Positions 1 to 11,817 of a stretch of 64,000 nt of DNA are shown in pieces. Below the pieces are notes generated by a model that saw nothing but the letters and a program-made list of their open reading frames with translations, was not told where the DNA came from and did no database searches. Where the stretch lies: positions 12,267,723 to 12,331,722 of the forward strand of contig CM022677.1 of NCBI GenBank assembly GCA_012295275.1. The letters are read 5' to 3'. The DNA comes from Chrysomallon squamiferum (Eukaryota; Mollusca; Gastropoda; Neomphalida; Peltospiridae). How positions within the stretch are numbered: position 1 is the first letter of the stretch; every line of letters begins with the position of its first letter. The position numbers were made by a program, and so were the translations under genes.

Positions 1-461
1 TACATTCTGACACAAATGAAAATAAAATAGTTTATAATTTTATAATTTTTTGTTGTTTTTAATAATTTCTTAGTCACTGAAAGTTCATTTTCTGATTTTC
101 AATGTTAAATAAACATTCTCTTAAGTTTTAATAAAAAATTATTAACATGTATAAAATGATATTTTTTATTATTTTATTTATTTATTTATTACATTTTAAT
201 GCAGATAAAGTTAATGTTGTGACTGAGGTATTAATTAACTCATTCCTATGTAATTCTTCGGTCTAAAACATCCATTCTGATTTCTTTGGTAATTAAAATC
301 ACAAAATTCATCAATCATTTGTATCATTTAACTGTTTATTAAATAATAAGGAATTACTTGTAACATATAACTCTTTATTAAATAAAAAGTTATAATTTCA
401 ACTTGTTACCAAATTCTTAATAATTGAGAAATTAACTATTTATTAAGTATACCCTACTCAC

Positions 462-629
462 CTACACATTCATTTGACAAGTTGTGATATCCTGTCTTAC
501 ACTCAAATGATAGCAGACTGGCAGGTTTTTGCAGTTGCTGTTTGCTTGACATGAACTGTTGAAACACTACATTCATCTCTGTTGTTTTCACATCACTTAC
601 CACCCAGCCAGCTTTACACTGACAATGGT
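462..629 (-). pseudogene. Degraded EGF-like exon
   Basis: Bounded by a CTCTCAG acceptor and a GTGAG donor, 168 nt, phase 1-1 as is usual for EGF exons. The EGF pieces lie in three different frames: HCQCKAGW first, then RDECSVST one frame over, then SCQANSNCKNLP in the third, then back to the first frame for FECKTGYHNLSNECVG. Three successive shifts of the same sign leave the exon formally open in frame, but the middle cysteines are lost in that frame. This looks like decay of a once-normal cbEGF domain, or repeated indel errors in the assembly. The EGF assignment is firm; functional status is doubtful. Confidence 0.65.
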
Positions 630-873
630 CTGAGAGGAAAAATAAAATTTAAATTTAAAGTAAATCAATTAAATTAAAATCAAACATTATTGTTAGTATT
701 TTTTTATAAAACAAAATTTATAAAATTATATTAAAAGTATAATCTAAATATGATCAGAAATTTCTAATTTTACAGAATAAATTGCCTCAAATTTCCAAAT
801 ATAATTATGTTTTCAAAATATTAAAAAATTTATTTTTATAATATTGTATTTTGTAATGAGAAATTCTGCTTAC

Positions 874-1005
874 TAACACATGTTGTCGGGTCATTTTCAA
901 GTTTCTTCCGAGCCGGACAGGAACAAGTGAATCCACTGATTCTGTTAGTACAAATATCAGTATACTTAGTAATCCTGGCATCAACTGATGTACACTCATT
1001 TAGAT
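874..1005 (-). CDS. EGF-like domain exon (calcium-binding type)
   Basis: A 132-nt exon between a TTTAG acceptor and a GTAAG donor, phase 1-1, open throughout. It reads DLNEC at the start, then TDIC, then GFTCSCPARKKLENDPTTC at the end, the layout of a calcium-binding EGF-like module of an extracellular protein. Five cysteines are visible; the usual second cysteine appears to be missing, so one disulfide would be lost. It lies between two degraded EGF exons on the same strand (1167-1270 upstream, 462-629 downstream), so the parent gene runs off the left edge. The same gene type recurs, mirrored, at 57251-58689. It may belong to a pseudogene even though this exon is open. Confidence 0.7.
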
Positions 1006-1026
1006 CTAAATAATAAAAAAAAAAAA

Positions 1027-1067
<41 letters not shown>

Positions 1068-1166
1068 GGTAAAAAGCATATTTCAATATTTGTGAAACCA
1101 AGGACTTTTCCATCTGAGACAAGACTTGCACTTTTTGCTACAGTTCAAAGAAACACAAATGCTAAC

Positions 1167-1270
1167 CTTTCTTATACTTTTTTTTAAGTAGTAACCATAG
1201 TGACATAAACTGCCTTCAGCTTTATGACAAATCTGTTCCCAAGTCAAACCCTGACTTCTACATTCTCAGT
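1167..1270 (-). pseudogene. Degraded EGF-like exon
   Basis: Starts after a TTTGTTTCAG acceptor and ends at GTTAGC. After phase-1 entry the reading is D, stop (TGA), then ECRSQGLTWEQICHKAEGS, then LCHYGYYLKKSIRK. The spacing of cysteines and the G-Y-Y tail fit an EGF module, but there is an in-frame TGA in the DxxEC start, the final cysteine is missing and the length (104 nt) is not a multiple of three. It is the most upstream EGF exon I can see of this minus-strand gene. Confidence 0.5.
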
Positions 1271-1279
1271 CTGAAACAA

Positions 1280-2409
1280 AAGTAATTTATTATTTTAAAA
1301 ACCTTTTGGGGTGTCTTTTTTCTTTATTTTTATTTTTAATCTGTTTTTTGTTTACCTCAATTTAATATTAATATAAAATGCATTTAAATCAGCATCAGTT
1401 CAAAAATTATAAGGACTTTTTTTTATCATTTTAAATATTAACTAAACAAACACAAATTACAGAAGTAATTAATGATAGATATAAATCACTGTCTTTTCAC
1501 TGTTAACTCATTATTCACTTAAACATACCTAATTAGTAGTTAGAAAATTAGAATAATATTAATATTAAAACATTCTCAGGAGGCATTAAGTAATTTATAA
1601 AATCTGGTAGTAAACTGAATTACTTGTCCATTATACCCAGTATCCCCAGATGTTGAGCACATCTGATTGTACACATTTCTCCTAACTGCGAGGACTGCAG
1701 AAGTGATTGTTCTTCACTGAACTCTTCACTACACACAAGGTCAAATGGTCATCCTTGGCTTTTTTTTCTGGTCAGCAGAAGGCTAGTTTATCCTGTAAAG
1801 TGATACATTTCATTTCTCATTGATAACCCTAATAAATAAATTGTAGTTAAAAAAAAAAAAAAAAAATGATCGCAATTATTTATTTATTAATATTAATAAT
1901 ATTTATAATTATTATGGTTATTTTTCTTAATTTCTACAAATTTAACCAGAATTAATTTCTACAAATTTTGTAATAATTTTTGTAAGAATAAACAAATTAA
2001 TTACTTCTTAGTTAAATACTAAATACAATTACGTTCAGGTCAGACCAGTCTCGATAAACCACGATGTTTCGAACATACACAGATTCGAATGTATGCTACG
2101 CTTTTCAAACCAGTGTGAACTGATGTTTGACAGCCAGATTATTTTTATTTTTAATTCGGTAGCTTTTTACTAGTTGGTTATTCAATTTAATTGAATTTTG
2201 GAAATATTTCACGAGAATTCAAATGGATTCGGATGTTTTATGTTTGTGTGAATCCAAGCATGAATCGGATGCGAGATATGCTCACATTTTCAGTATTGGA
2301 AAGAGGTAAACATGATGTAATGTGCATCACTCAGATTCACTGTATGGTGAAAGAAACAGAAAGAGAGGTATTCACCGTATAAACCATACTCGTATTGTCA
2401 GAGAAAGAG

Positions 2410-2452
<43 letters not shown>

Positions 2453-2642
2453 CTTGGCAATTTTATATAAAAATTACTAAATACGTTTTTTATAACATTC
2501 ACAAACGATAATAAGCACAGAAAAATGTATTTATCAGACAAATGTAGATTCATAACAACAAATATCATATTCTTACAAAACAAATTATAAACATTATTAT
2601 ATTTACTACTGGTATTGCTATTTTTCGTACATTATTATTCAG
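1280..2642. other. No gene recognised; arm resumes at about 1861
   Basis: AT-rich sequence. A possible cysteine-containing minus-strand remnant near 1660-1790 could not be assigned. From about 1861 onward the sequence is mirrored at 55980-56300. A (GT)n run lies at 2413-2451, and its right-arm counterpart at 55552-55618 is an AC run followed by a TC run, so the microsatellite differs between arms. Confidence 0.6.
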
Positions 2643-5338
2643 GTCTGTCAAGAAAGTGAATTTACATCATGGAGAAGGAGGAATCACCTGTTACAGAAAC
2701 CATTCTTATGCAGACTGCACCATTCTGAGATGTGAGTTTTTTATTTTATTTTTGTGTCTTAGAGAGCAAAAATAAGTTTTGTAGAAACTGTTTATAATTT
2801 ATTGATTAAAAAGTATTGTAATAATAATCACTTATTTGCTGTTGTTTTGTTAATTAATTTATTATTATCATTATAATGATTAGGCATTGCTCAGAAAAAT
2901 TAATTATTAATAACAATGTACATTGAAAATATCCTGCAACCCATCTTGTGTGAACAGTCCAGTAACTGATACCAGTACAATTTAAATCTTAATAATAAAG
3001 AAGTATTAGCTATTTGTTATAACTGTTTATTTATTTATTTATTATTATTAATTTGTTTTACTATACACATATAGCTCTAACTGATGATCTAATGTTGGCA
3101 TATGCCAGTGAAGTTGTTTCAGTAGAATTTGGTTTCCCGGCCATCAGGTATTCAGTTGTTTCATTTCTTTATTTATATTTATATTTATAATTTATACTCA
3201 TACATAAACTTATATTTATTGACTTTTTTCATAAATGTTAAGGATTTATGGTTGATATTAACTTTTTTATTTATTTAGATTTTGTATTTTTATCATTTAA
3301 TACAGATTTGTACCGGTGAGGAAGAAGAACTTCAAGAATGGATGGAAGTGAAGCTGGTGAATGTTCAGGTTAGAAAACTCTTATTTCTTGAGATTTACCT
3401 CTGTTATTAAAAGCAACATTTATTACTACATCATCAATACTTTTATTATTGATGTTTTTGTTATTGTCAGTATGAGTAGCTTTGAATATCAGGTCACATG
3501 TTGTTTTTTTTTACTTTTTTAAATCCATTTTAGCCATTAGTAATTGCTTCACAGTATTGTAAAACTGAATTTTTAAATTTTTTAAATTGAACATATTCTT
3601 ATCCTTTCACATTAAAAAGATTGTAAAATATATTTAAATTCTTTCAGTCAGGATATTATAGTAACATTTCTAAACCTAAAAAACCCCACTTTATTCATTT
3701 TTTTGATCCTAAATGAATCACAATGTTTATTTTGTCAGTATTGTTTTATTTCTTTTTTTGAACAGGACCAAAGCTGTACATGAAGCCAAGTTCTAAATCT
3801 AATCATCACATCATCCTCAACACCTCACAGCCATCGTCAACACATACCTGAAAAACAATGTTTTAGAGGTAAAAGTTAACACATACTTTTACCTCATACA
3901 GTTCATTTAATTTTCTTGCAGAATTATTCTTTCATTATATTTGATTGTCTTTAAGAAAACAAACAATAATAAGAAAGATTTTATAAGTGAATTAATTTTT
4001 GTTCTGATTTATCCCACACTTGTTAATGTACAGTATTTTACTATTGTTTGTTATTATTGTGTCTTTTATTCCAATGACAACATACATTTCTAAGTCTGAT
4101 CACCCTTCTGAGGTCATTGTTATTAATTGTTGGAAAATACCTCAGAATGGAATACATATACTGGATAGGTGTGAGTGTCTATAATGTTATCAGTAATGAC
4201 TTTAATTTTATGCCATTTGTTATTATTGCAAAGCAAAATACCAAATATGTATATTTATTTTTTATTTATTTTTTTGTTTATCAGTGTATTTGTTTATATT
4301 TTTATTTACTAATTTATTTATTTATTTATTTATTTACCAGTTTATTTATTCGTTTGTTTGTTTGTTTATTTGCTTGTTTGTTTGTGTATCTAGGAACTGG
4401 CTAAGTCTGATGCTAAACACTTTGTAATTCTGTTTTGAGACGGAGGATGTCAGTACAGGGATCTATGTTCTTTCACACCCAAAACAGACAAAGTTATCAT
4501 AAAGCAATTACCAATACAATGATCAATAGGTTTTATAAGTAAGTATACATTTAATATTTTGTATCTGTCATAGTAAATATTACTATATAAATACATAGTT
4601 TTATTAAGTAAGCAAAATTTAATATATTTTTATGTCTATCATCATGCACATTGCTATATAAATAAATCTTTTAGATAAGAAAGTTTATTTTTATATTTAT
4701 AAATTTGTACATTTCTCAACATGCAGCTCATTAATATAATGTAAAATATATGTGTCTGCAAATAATGTATTTACTAATTAGTTATTTTGAAAATAATTTT
4801 TAACTTTTATACTGACCAAGTGAAAGGTAGATGCTTTTGAACAAGATTTAAATTTTTGTGTATGTCAATAACAAAATTATAGAGCCTGTAACAAGAAGTT
4901 AATCACTTTACTGTAGTTGTGTGATTCAATAGTGATGATAAAGAATGTATCAATATATAATTTCTGATTAATAAAAACCAAATACTTTATTTAGATTCAA
5001 TTTCTTTTCTTTTCTTTTCTTTTTTTTTTTCTTTTTTTATAGTTTATTAATTATCTCACAGAAACAACCACTCAAGAATAAAATATTTCACTGAAAATAA
5101 AAAAGTTCTAAGAAATGTCCTGATTAGGAATGAGTCAATACTAATGAATTATTGTTTTAATTATCATGTAATAAATTAGTTAATATTATTTTGTTTTTCT
5201 CACAGATATAATTCTGGGGCTAAAAGTTTCACTGAAGTGACATCAGCCAAACATTTATCTGTGTCCATTGATGCTGTTGTTATTCACAATTCTCCCTGGA
5301 AGACTGGGAAACCACCAGCAACTCAAAGAAAGATGTAG
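2643..5338 (+). pseudogene. CAMSAP/Patronin pseudogene, left-arm copy
   Basis: Intron-bearing remnant of a microtubule minus-end-binding CAMSAP protein. Exon-like segments: 2643-2731 (N-terminal CH region, reads LSRK, stop, then IYIMEKEESPVTETI), 3075-3147 (ALTDDLMLAYASEVVSVE, matching the family's A-x-x-D-x-L-M-x-A-Y stretch), 3306-3368 (pre-CKK linker with TGA), 3766-3868 (CKK start GPKLYMKPSSKSNHHIILN, then a frameshift), 4394-4538 (AKSDAKHFVILF, stop, DGGCQYRDL; the family has FRD here), and 5206-5338 (YNSGAKSFTEV then VIHNSPWKTGKP, ending in TAG). Splice sites are preserved, so it is a duplicated rather than processed pseudogene. The central coiled-coil exons are missing, and only about 160 bp separate the CH and pre-CKK exons. 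The first exon has lost 21 nt relative to the spacer copy at 28595-28695. Stops and shifts are shared with the right arm. Confidence 0.88.
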
Positions 5339-6420
5339 ATCTCACAACACACATCACCATTATCCAGACATCATCAGCAGCTGCAGCAGCAGTTGGCTCT
5401 TTACATTGTTGTCATGGTTACAATTTGTGATGACAAATGTTTTTATTTTTCTGTTTTGTTTTTATTTATTTATTTATTCTTTTTTTTATATTTTTTTGGA
5501 CAATATTCTATTTTTTCTTTTCTTTCTTTAATATCTTTACCATGAAAACGCCAATTTTTCAAAAACTTTTCTTTCACTTCTTGCAGTAGTTTGTCAGATG
5601 CAGAAACTATATATTACAATTGTTTGTATAGTCTTTCAAAATATCTAGATATCTGAAGAAATATTTCATAGTTAAACAAAGTTTGTTTCTTTTGTTTCTT
5701 TCTTTCTTTTTTTTTTAATCTTATAACCATGAATAAAATAAACAAAAAGCTACATTGGAAATTTAACCCCTAATTTAGAGAACATTGATTCACTTTTTGT
5801 TTTTATAAAAACAAAAAATACATCCATTAATTTCAAGAGCTTTTTCTTAGCTAAACCAGTCAGGTAATTTTCTTTTATTTTCTTTATTTTTTATTATTTT
5901 TTTTATTTTTTATTTTTTATTTTTTTTTGAATAGATTAAAAATATTGCTCACGTTTTTTTATTTTTAGTAAATTATAACTGAATATTTAAACTCAATGCC
6001 TTATGACAAATAATACTTTTAGTATTTGTTGTATGAGACTTTTTTCCATGTTCTTTGAGTGAAGTAAATGTGACCTGTTTCTATAAAAGGTACACAAAGT
6101 TGCTAAGTCACTGTCATGTTTTTATAAAGTGTTTCCAGCTTTACTGATCATTTTTATACCATCTTAATACTTGCAGTAGATTAAACAAAAGTGGTTCAGA
6201 GAATGATTTACTTGTTTGATTAATGCAGTAACATTTGCTACTTTTGCTATTGTGCCTTTTGTTATTTTATTATTATTATTATTATTATTATTTTAACATC
6301 GAAACTGACATAAGCAAAAATTATCAAATTGTTAATACTTGCCACAGTGAAAAAGAAAGGATCTACATTAATTAGTAGCAAATATTATAATTATTATTAT
6401 TATTGTTTTATTATTATTAT

Positions 6421-6461
<41 letters not shown>

Positions 6462-7998
6462 TTTAGATAACAAAATCCATTAGTCATATATAATATTAAT
6501 AATAATATTAAACTGATATATAATAATATTCAAAAATTTAAAATTTAAATAAAAAAATTTATTTAATCATGTTTTTTTTTTATTGTGGACCATATTGCTA
6601 CTGTGTTACATTTCCTGAATATCTGTAAATTTGGCTTTGATGATATACATTAAAAAATTCATATCACTTCGTTTTGTCATTTTTTCATGTTCATGTATTT
6701 TTCACAATACTATTTTTCAATTCAGGTTTAACGGCATTTTTAAACCAACTTTAAATTGAAGTGTGATGATTTTAAATATGAAACGTTATTTAAATATGCT
6801 AATGAAACATGCTAATTTAAAAATATTTGTATTCATTTAATTTCTTATGTAATCTAGAAATGAGCTTAAAATAATTAATCATTTTCTGAATATTGAGATT
6901 TTTAATTCATAGGGTGTAAAATAAAATTTAGAATGAACTCGTGATATTTCAAATCACTGTTTGTCAGATATAGCTGCAAGTTTTTTTAGATGGGAAATAT
7001 TTGTATCATGATTAATCTGCCTGCATTACAGTTTCTGCATTCAAAACTGATTTAATCCTGTAATAATGTGCTACTGTCTATTGCTTCTTAATCATAAATG
7101 ACTTACTTATTTATAAAAAGAGTTGTGTTTTATACCTGTGGAATTTTCCAGTTGTGTTTCATGATGAATTCAAGTTCTATAGTTTTAAATGTGAAAGAAA
7201 CGAGTATTTCAAAGTAAAATTCATGAAAACTTCCTTCAGTAAAAACCATGTTCTGTTTTTGTTACCAGAAACTGGTGGCAGGAATATTTTCTTCGTTATC
7301 ATTTTTACTATTGTATCTTTTTATTATTATTATTATTATTATTAATTAATTAACCAGTTCTAAGTTTTAAAACTGTGATGAGCAATCATGTCTCTACAAT
7401 ACACATGATCAGCAGTTCACAACAATTTCATTAATAAAGAAACCTAAACTAACTTTTTACATTTTTACACACACCAAGAAAATCTCATCCCTAATAAAAG
7501 ATAAATATGATATTAATATATTAATAAAATTTGTTTCTGTAAATTTCTTACAGAAATCCTTGAAGAGGGTTTGCAGAAATGTATGGCTATAGAACTAACG
7601 TTTGGTTTCACTGTTTTACTATTTGCATACATAATGGAGGCATAATGATTATTCATAACTACAGATTCTTTTAAAGAAATTTTTAAAAGTGTATTTCAAT
7701 TAGCAAGTTTGAAACTAAACCATATAGAAATCTCTAAGACATATCATTTTGAATAATTTTAGATTGATGATAATATTAAGGACATTAATCCAGAAAACAA
7801 TGTTATATAGGTAGAGACATATTAGATTAAATCTAAATCAAAATAATATCGAGAACATTTTACTACTTACAGTTTTCATCTAAGTTAATGTAGTTTCATT
7901 TAGCTAAATGTAATGCTTTGTATACATATATCAATAAGATAATATCTATTTTTTTTAAATAAATTATCTCATCATTATTATTATTTTTATTATCATTA

Positions 7999-8044
<46 letters not shown>

Positions 8045-8607
8045 CATTATTATTTTAATAATACTAAACTGATAATATTTTTAATCTACTACATACAGAG
8101 CATGGTTTTATTTAGATCTGTGTATTTGCCTACATTTAATAAACTGAGTTACACTAAATGTTTGTCATCTAGGCAAGATAACTGTATGGTGAAATCCTGT
8201 GTGTCTAAATAACAGTGTAAATTTTGGTCACATAATTTTACACTGTGGATCTCATAAAAGCTTGCAGATTAATGACTGGGTTTGTTTGTTCTTGTGTATT
8301 TGTATATTATGTATTACAAGTCACAGACTTCAAAAATACATATTAACATTGATTTATTTTTGTAATGTTTTTTCTTTCATTATACATTTTATTATATTAA
8401 TTTTATTTATTTCTGCTTTTTGAATTGTGAGAAAGCACACACACACGCACAACACACACAAGGACACAGTGCCTTCCATATTTATTTTATTTATTGTGTG
8501 TTTTGTGCGTTAAAAGTGATACCTACCAGAGAAATTTAAATCTGTAAAATACTTTAAATTTGAACACAAAGCTCTGTAAAACTTTCTTTTATTATTATTA
8601 TTATTAC

Positions 8608-8656
<49 letters not shown>

Positions 8657-10807
8657 TTAAATTCTTTGCAAAGTTGTAAAATAATATTGCTATCTTCATC
8701 ATTATATTAATTTAATTTCTTGTTTTAATAAAAATATTAATTAACAATAATTAATAATATGTCAGATATAATAAGAAAAAAAAATCAAAGTTATGAGTGA
8801 AATAAAAATAGATTATAAAATAAACAATATATAATTGATAAAACAATAATAGTTAAATCTAATATTACACTGGTTTGTTTTATGCTATATATAGACTACA
8901 CAGATTAAATATTTGTTTAATTAAATTTTCATTTCCTTTCTGTTTTTGTTTTTTATGTTGTTGTTTTTTGCTGCTGGCTAAAATTTAATTTTAGTGATGT
9001 TAATATTATAGAATGAAACTGGATTCACAATATTTTGAATTTTATTTTTTTATTTTATTTTTATATATATATGTATTTCGTTTTATTTATTTTATCATTA
9101 TTTTTATTTTTTTCCCTTACATATCCAAAAGTGATATACATCATCATCATCATATCCTGATTTCCCCACCACTATTTTTTCTCACCATATTTTCATTCAT
9201 AAAGTATTTTCACTGCATTTAATTGATTAAAAATGAACTTTTTTCTCTCCATTTTCATATGAATTTACTCTGATTTGAGTTATTGTTTGCATTGCATTTA
9301 GATATATAATATATAAATGTCTATATATCTATATCTATATATATATATATTCATTTTACTTAATTTCATTTAATTTTCATTATTATTTATAACCAATAGT
9401 TTTGAAGTTTATGTTACATATTTTTATAATAAATTTAAGAAAAAAAAAAAATAATAATAAAAATAATAATTACTTGTGTCAAATATAATTCATATAGTGT
9501 TATCTATAAGCCTGTAACATTAAGCATAATTCTGTTTCTTCTCTTTTTGTAATTTTTTTTTCACGATTTCTTGTATTTGCTTTTTACACTTGAATATTGG
9601 TTTTGATACTGATAGCCTTACCTTGTTCCTGTGAACAGGCAGTATATGTATATAAAAATCTCAAAGCGAGTTTCAGATTTGTTGTGTTTTTATTTTTGTT
9701 ACCTCACTATTAACTAAACTGTGAAGCTTGAAAAAGTTCTTCATAACAAGCTAACACTCAAATAACACTCAAGCCAAATCTCAAACCAAAAGCTGAAGCA
9801 AACAAGCCTCAAGTTGTGGGTCTGTGGCTGGCACACTTTAAATGAAACATCAAAAGTTAGCTAGAAGATAAAGCATGCAATGCGGCATATACATTTTGTG
9901 TCATACTTGTGCGTGTTTTATGTATTATCTCTGTTATGTTTATTTATCTTTATTTTATGTGTAAAACTATTTTTATCTATTTAAGTAAACATTGTGTGTG
10001 TTTTATATGTTCATGTTTATATATGTTTGTATCTACATAAGTAAACTTTGCATGTTTTATATGTTTTCTTCTGTATGCGTATCACCGTGTGTGTGTATGT
10101 AGAAGTATATGTTTTGTGTCTAAGTATCTATTACTTACACAGCTCTGTGTACCTATCTAGGAATATATTGTTGTTTTTTTTTCCTCTTTTTTTTCTGGTG
10201 TTTTTTCTATATGATATCTGTATGGTATATCAACAATGTCATTAGTAACACTAATAATAGTAGTAACAGAAGTAGTAGTAGTAATAATAATAATAATAAT
10301 AATAATAATAGCAATAATAGTTAATGATAATAATAATAATAATAATATGACAAAGAAGAGGAAAAGCAAACATTAAAACAGTAGTTTAATATGTGTGTGT
10401 GTGTGCGTGTGTACGTACGCCCGCTTCTGTCTATGTATGAACATATTTGTGTGTTAATGTTGCTGTACATATACTTGTGTATATGTATTTATTCAGGAAT
10501 CAATAATCTGTCTTGATACGTTTAGACTGCACAATGAGAATAATCGGAATGCAGTGGTAGGTATGTACATCTGGGTATATACATATGTGTATGTATATGA
10601 GGCTATCTATGCCGTATTTATGTGACTGTGTACGTAGATAAAATGATTACGGTTAATGTTCATATTCGTGCTGGTATTGTTATTGTTGTAAAATAAATAA
10701 ACTGATCCAAAACAACAACAGCATCAAAACCAACTTCAACAACAATAATAATAATAAGCAGACTCATATTAAATTAAAAAAAAAAAAATAAGTAAAAAAA
10801 AACAACT

Positions 10808-10940
10808 TCAGATCGCAGTTCCGCCCATGTGCTCCTGCTACGTGAATATTGTGAATTGTTCCCTGCTCAAACTAACTTGAACGTGCACACTAAATAAAGA
10901 CGAAACATTATCGCTAACAACCGGATTTAAAACACATGGC
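10808..10940 (-). repeat. Dispersed repeat family, copy 1
   Basis: Read on the minus strand it shares TTTTAAATCC, TGTTTCGTC, GTGCACGTTC and a GGGAAC-CACA core with copies at 35905-36060, 37480-37640 and 43645-43790. The 43.6-kb copy is simply the mirrored arm version, so there are three independent insertions or duplications in all. No coding potential is seen. Family unknown. Confidence 0.7.
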
Positions 10941-11578
10941 TGTATACCTCAAGTAAGGTTTTGTTTGCTTTTGTTGTTTTTTCTTTGCTTAACAACTTTC
11001 GTTTGTGCGGTTGTTTCTCTGATTATATTTTTATTTTGTGTGTGTGTCTCTGTATGTCTTTTCCCTTCTTTCCTTTTATTTGTGTATTTATTTGTTTGCC
11101 TTAATAGAATAAATAAATAAATAATAATTGAAAAATTAGACTTAATTTAATGTCTAAGACAGAATTTTATAAAATTTGTGAAGCAGAATAAAAAGAAAAA
11201 GGAGAAGAATAGTTGAGAATGCTAATGATCCCCAAAACACTAATCTGTATTAACCATTAATAATAAATTTATAATAAATCTCAACAGTGAACTACTTTGT
11301 ACTACACTGATATTATATACATTAATTATATTATACATATATACATACATACATACATACATACAGCTAGGTAAATATATAGGTAGTTATAGAGACAAAG
11401 ATTACGAAACAAATAAAATAGTTTTAAAATTTAAATGAAATAATGACAGAAGAATTTTATTTATTATCATATAAATATTTTATTGTAGTTTTGTTTGAAT
11501 ACACTTGAATATGTACAAATGTATTTTAAATACAACATTCTTTGAAATAAACTACTTTACAAAATAATATAATTGTTT

Positions 11579-11602
11579 AGAGAGAGAGAGAGAGAGAGAG
11601 AG
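11579..11602. repeat. (GA)n microsatellite, short allele
   Basis: About 24 bp of GA. The orthologous position in the right arm (42983-43050) has 68 bp of CT. It lies just beyond the TRIM-like gene's 3' end. Confidence 0.9.
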
Positions 11603-11735
11603 TTAAATGGCAAAACTGGGTGAAAATTTCAAAAGTAATTCATAATAAATAAATAACATATAAAAATAAAAATAAACAAAGTAAACAAATTAACTAAATT
11701 AATTACCTTACAATCAATAAATAACTGATTTTCTG

Positions 11736-11741
11736 TTTATT
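11736..11741 (-). terminator. Polyadenylation signal of left TRIM-like gene
   Basis: AATAAA on the minus strand, about 77 bp past the TAA stop at 11818. It is conserved at the mirrored place (42842-42847). Confidence 0.6.
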
Positions 11742-11817
11742 TATCAGAAAGAAATGTTTGTGGACTTTCATCTTCAAAACAGTTAAAGTGAAACTAAGTT
11801 AGCAGACAGGTTGAAGT

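Larger units (their letters stand above)
5339..11735. other. Gene-poor, highly conserved arm segment
   Basis: About 6.4 kb without a convincing gene, between the CAMSAP stop and the 3' end of the TRIM-like gene. It is T-rich with (TTA)n runs (about 6270, 7985-8055, 8590-8655), a (TAG)n run near 6420-6462 and small AT tracts. The mirror at 42850-49250 is nearly identical: I see one difference in about 150 bases around 7154-7300. Part may be old 3' untranslated sequence of the CAMSAP gene. Short open frames here are simple-repeat readings. Confidence 0.7.

Noticed and set aside
805-999. 64-codon minus-strand frame
   Set aside because: Shadow of the EGF exon at 874-1005, which is read in a different frame.
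5268-5531. 87-codon frame over the CAMSAP last exon
   Set aside because: Wrong frame for CKK; the CKK frame ends at the TAG at 5336-5338.
7154-7345. 63-codon frame conserved in both arms (mirror at 47242-47433)
   Set aside because: Conservation is explained by about 99% DNA identity of the arms there; the frame ends in a TTA run and has no domain.
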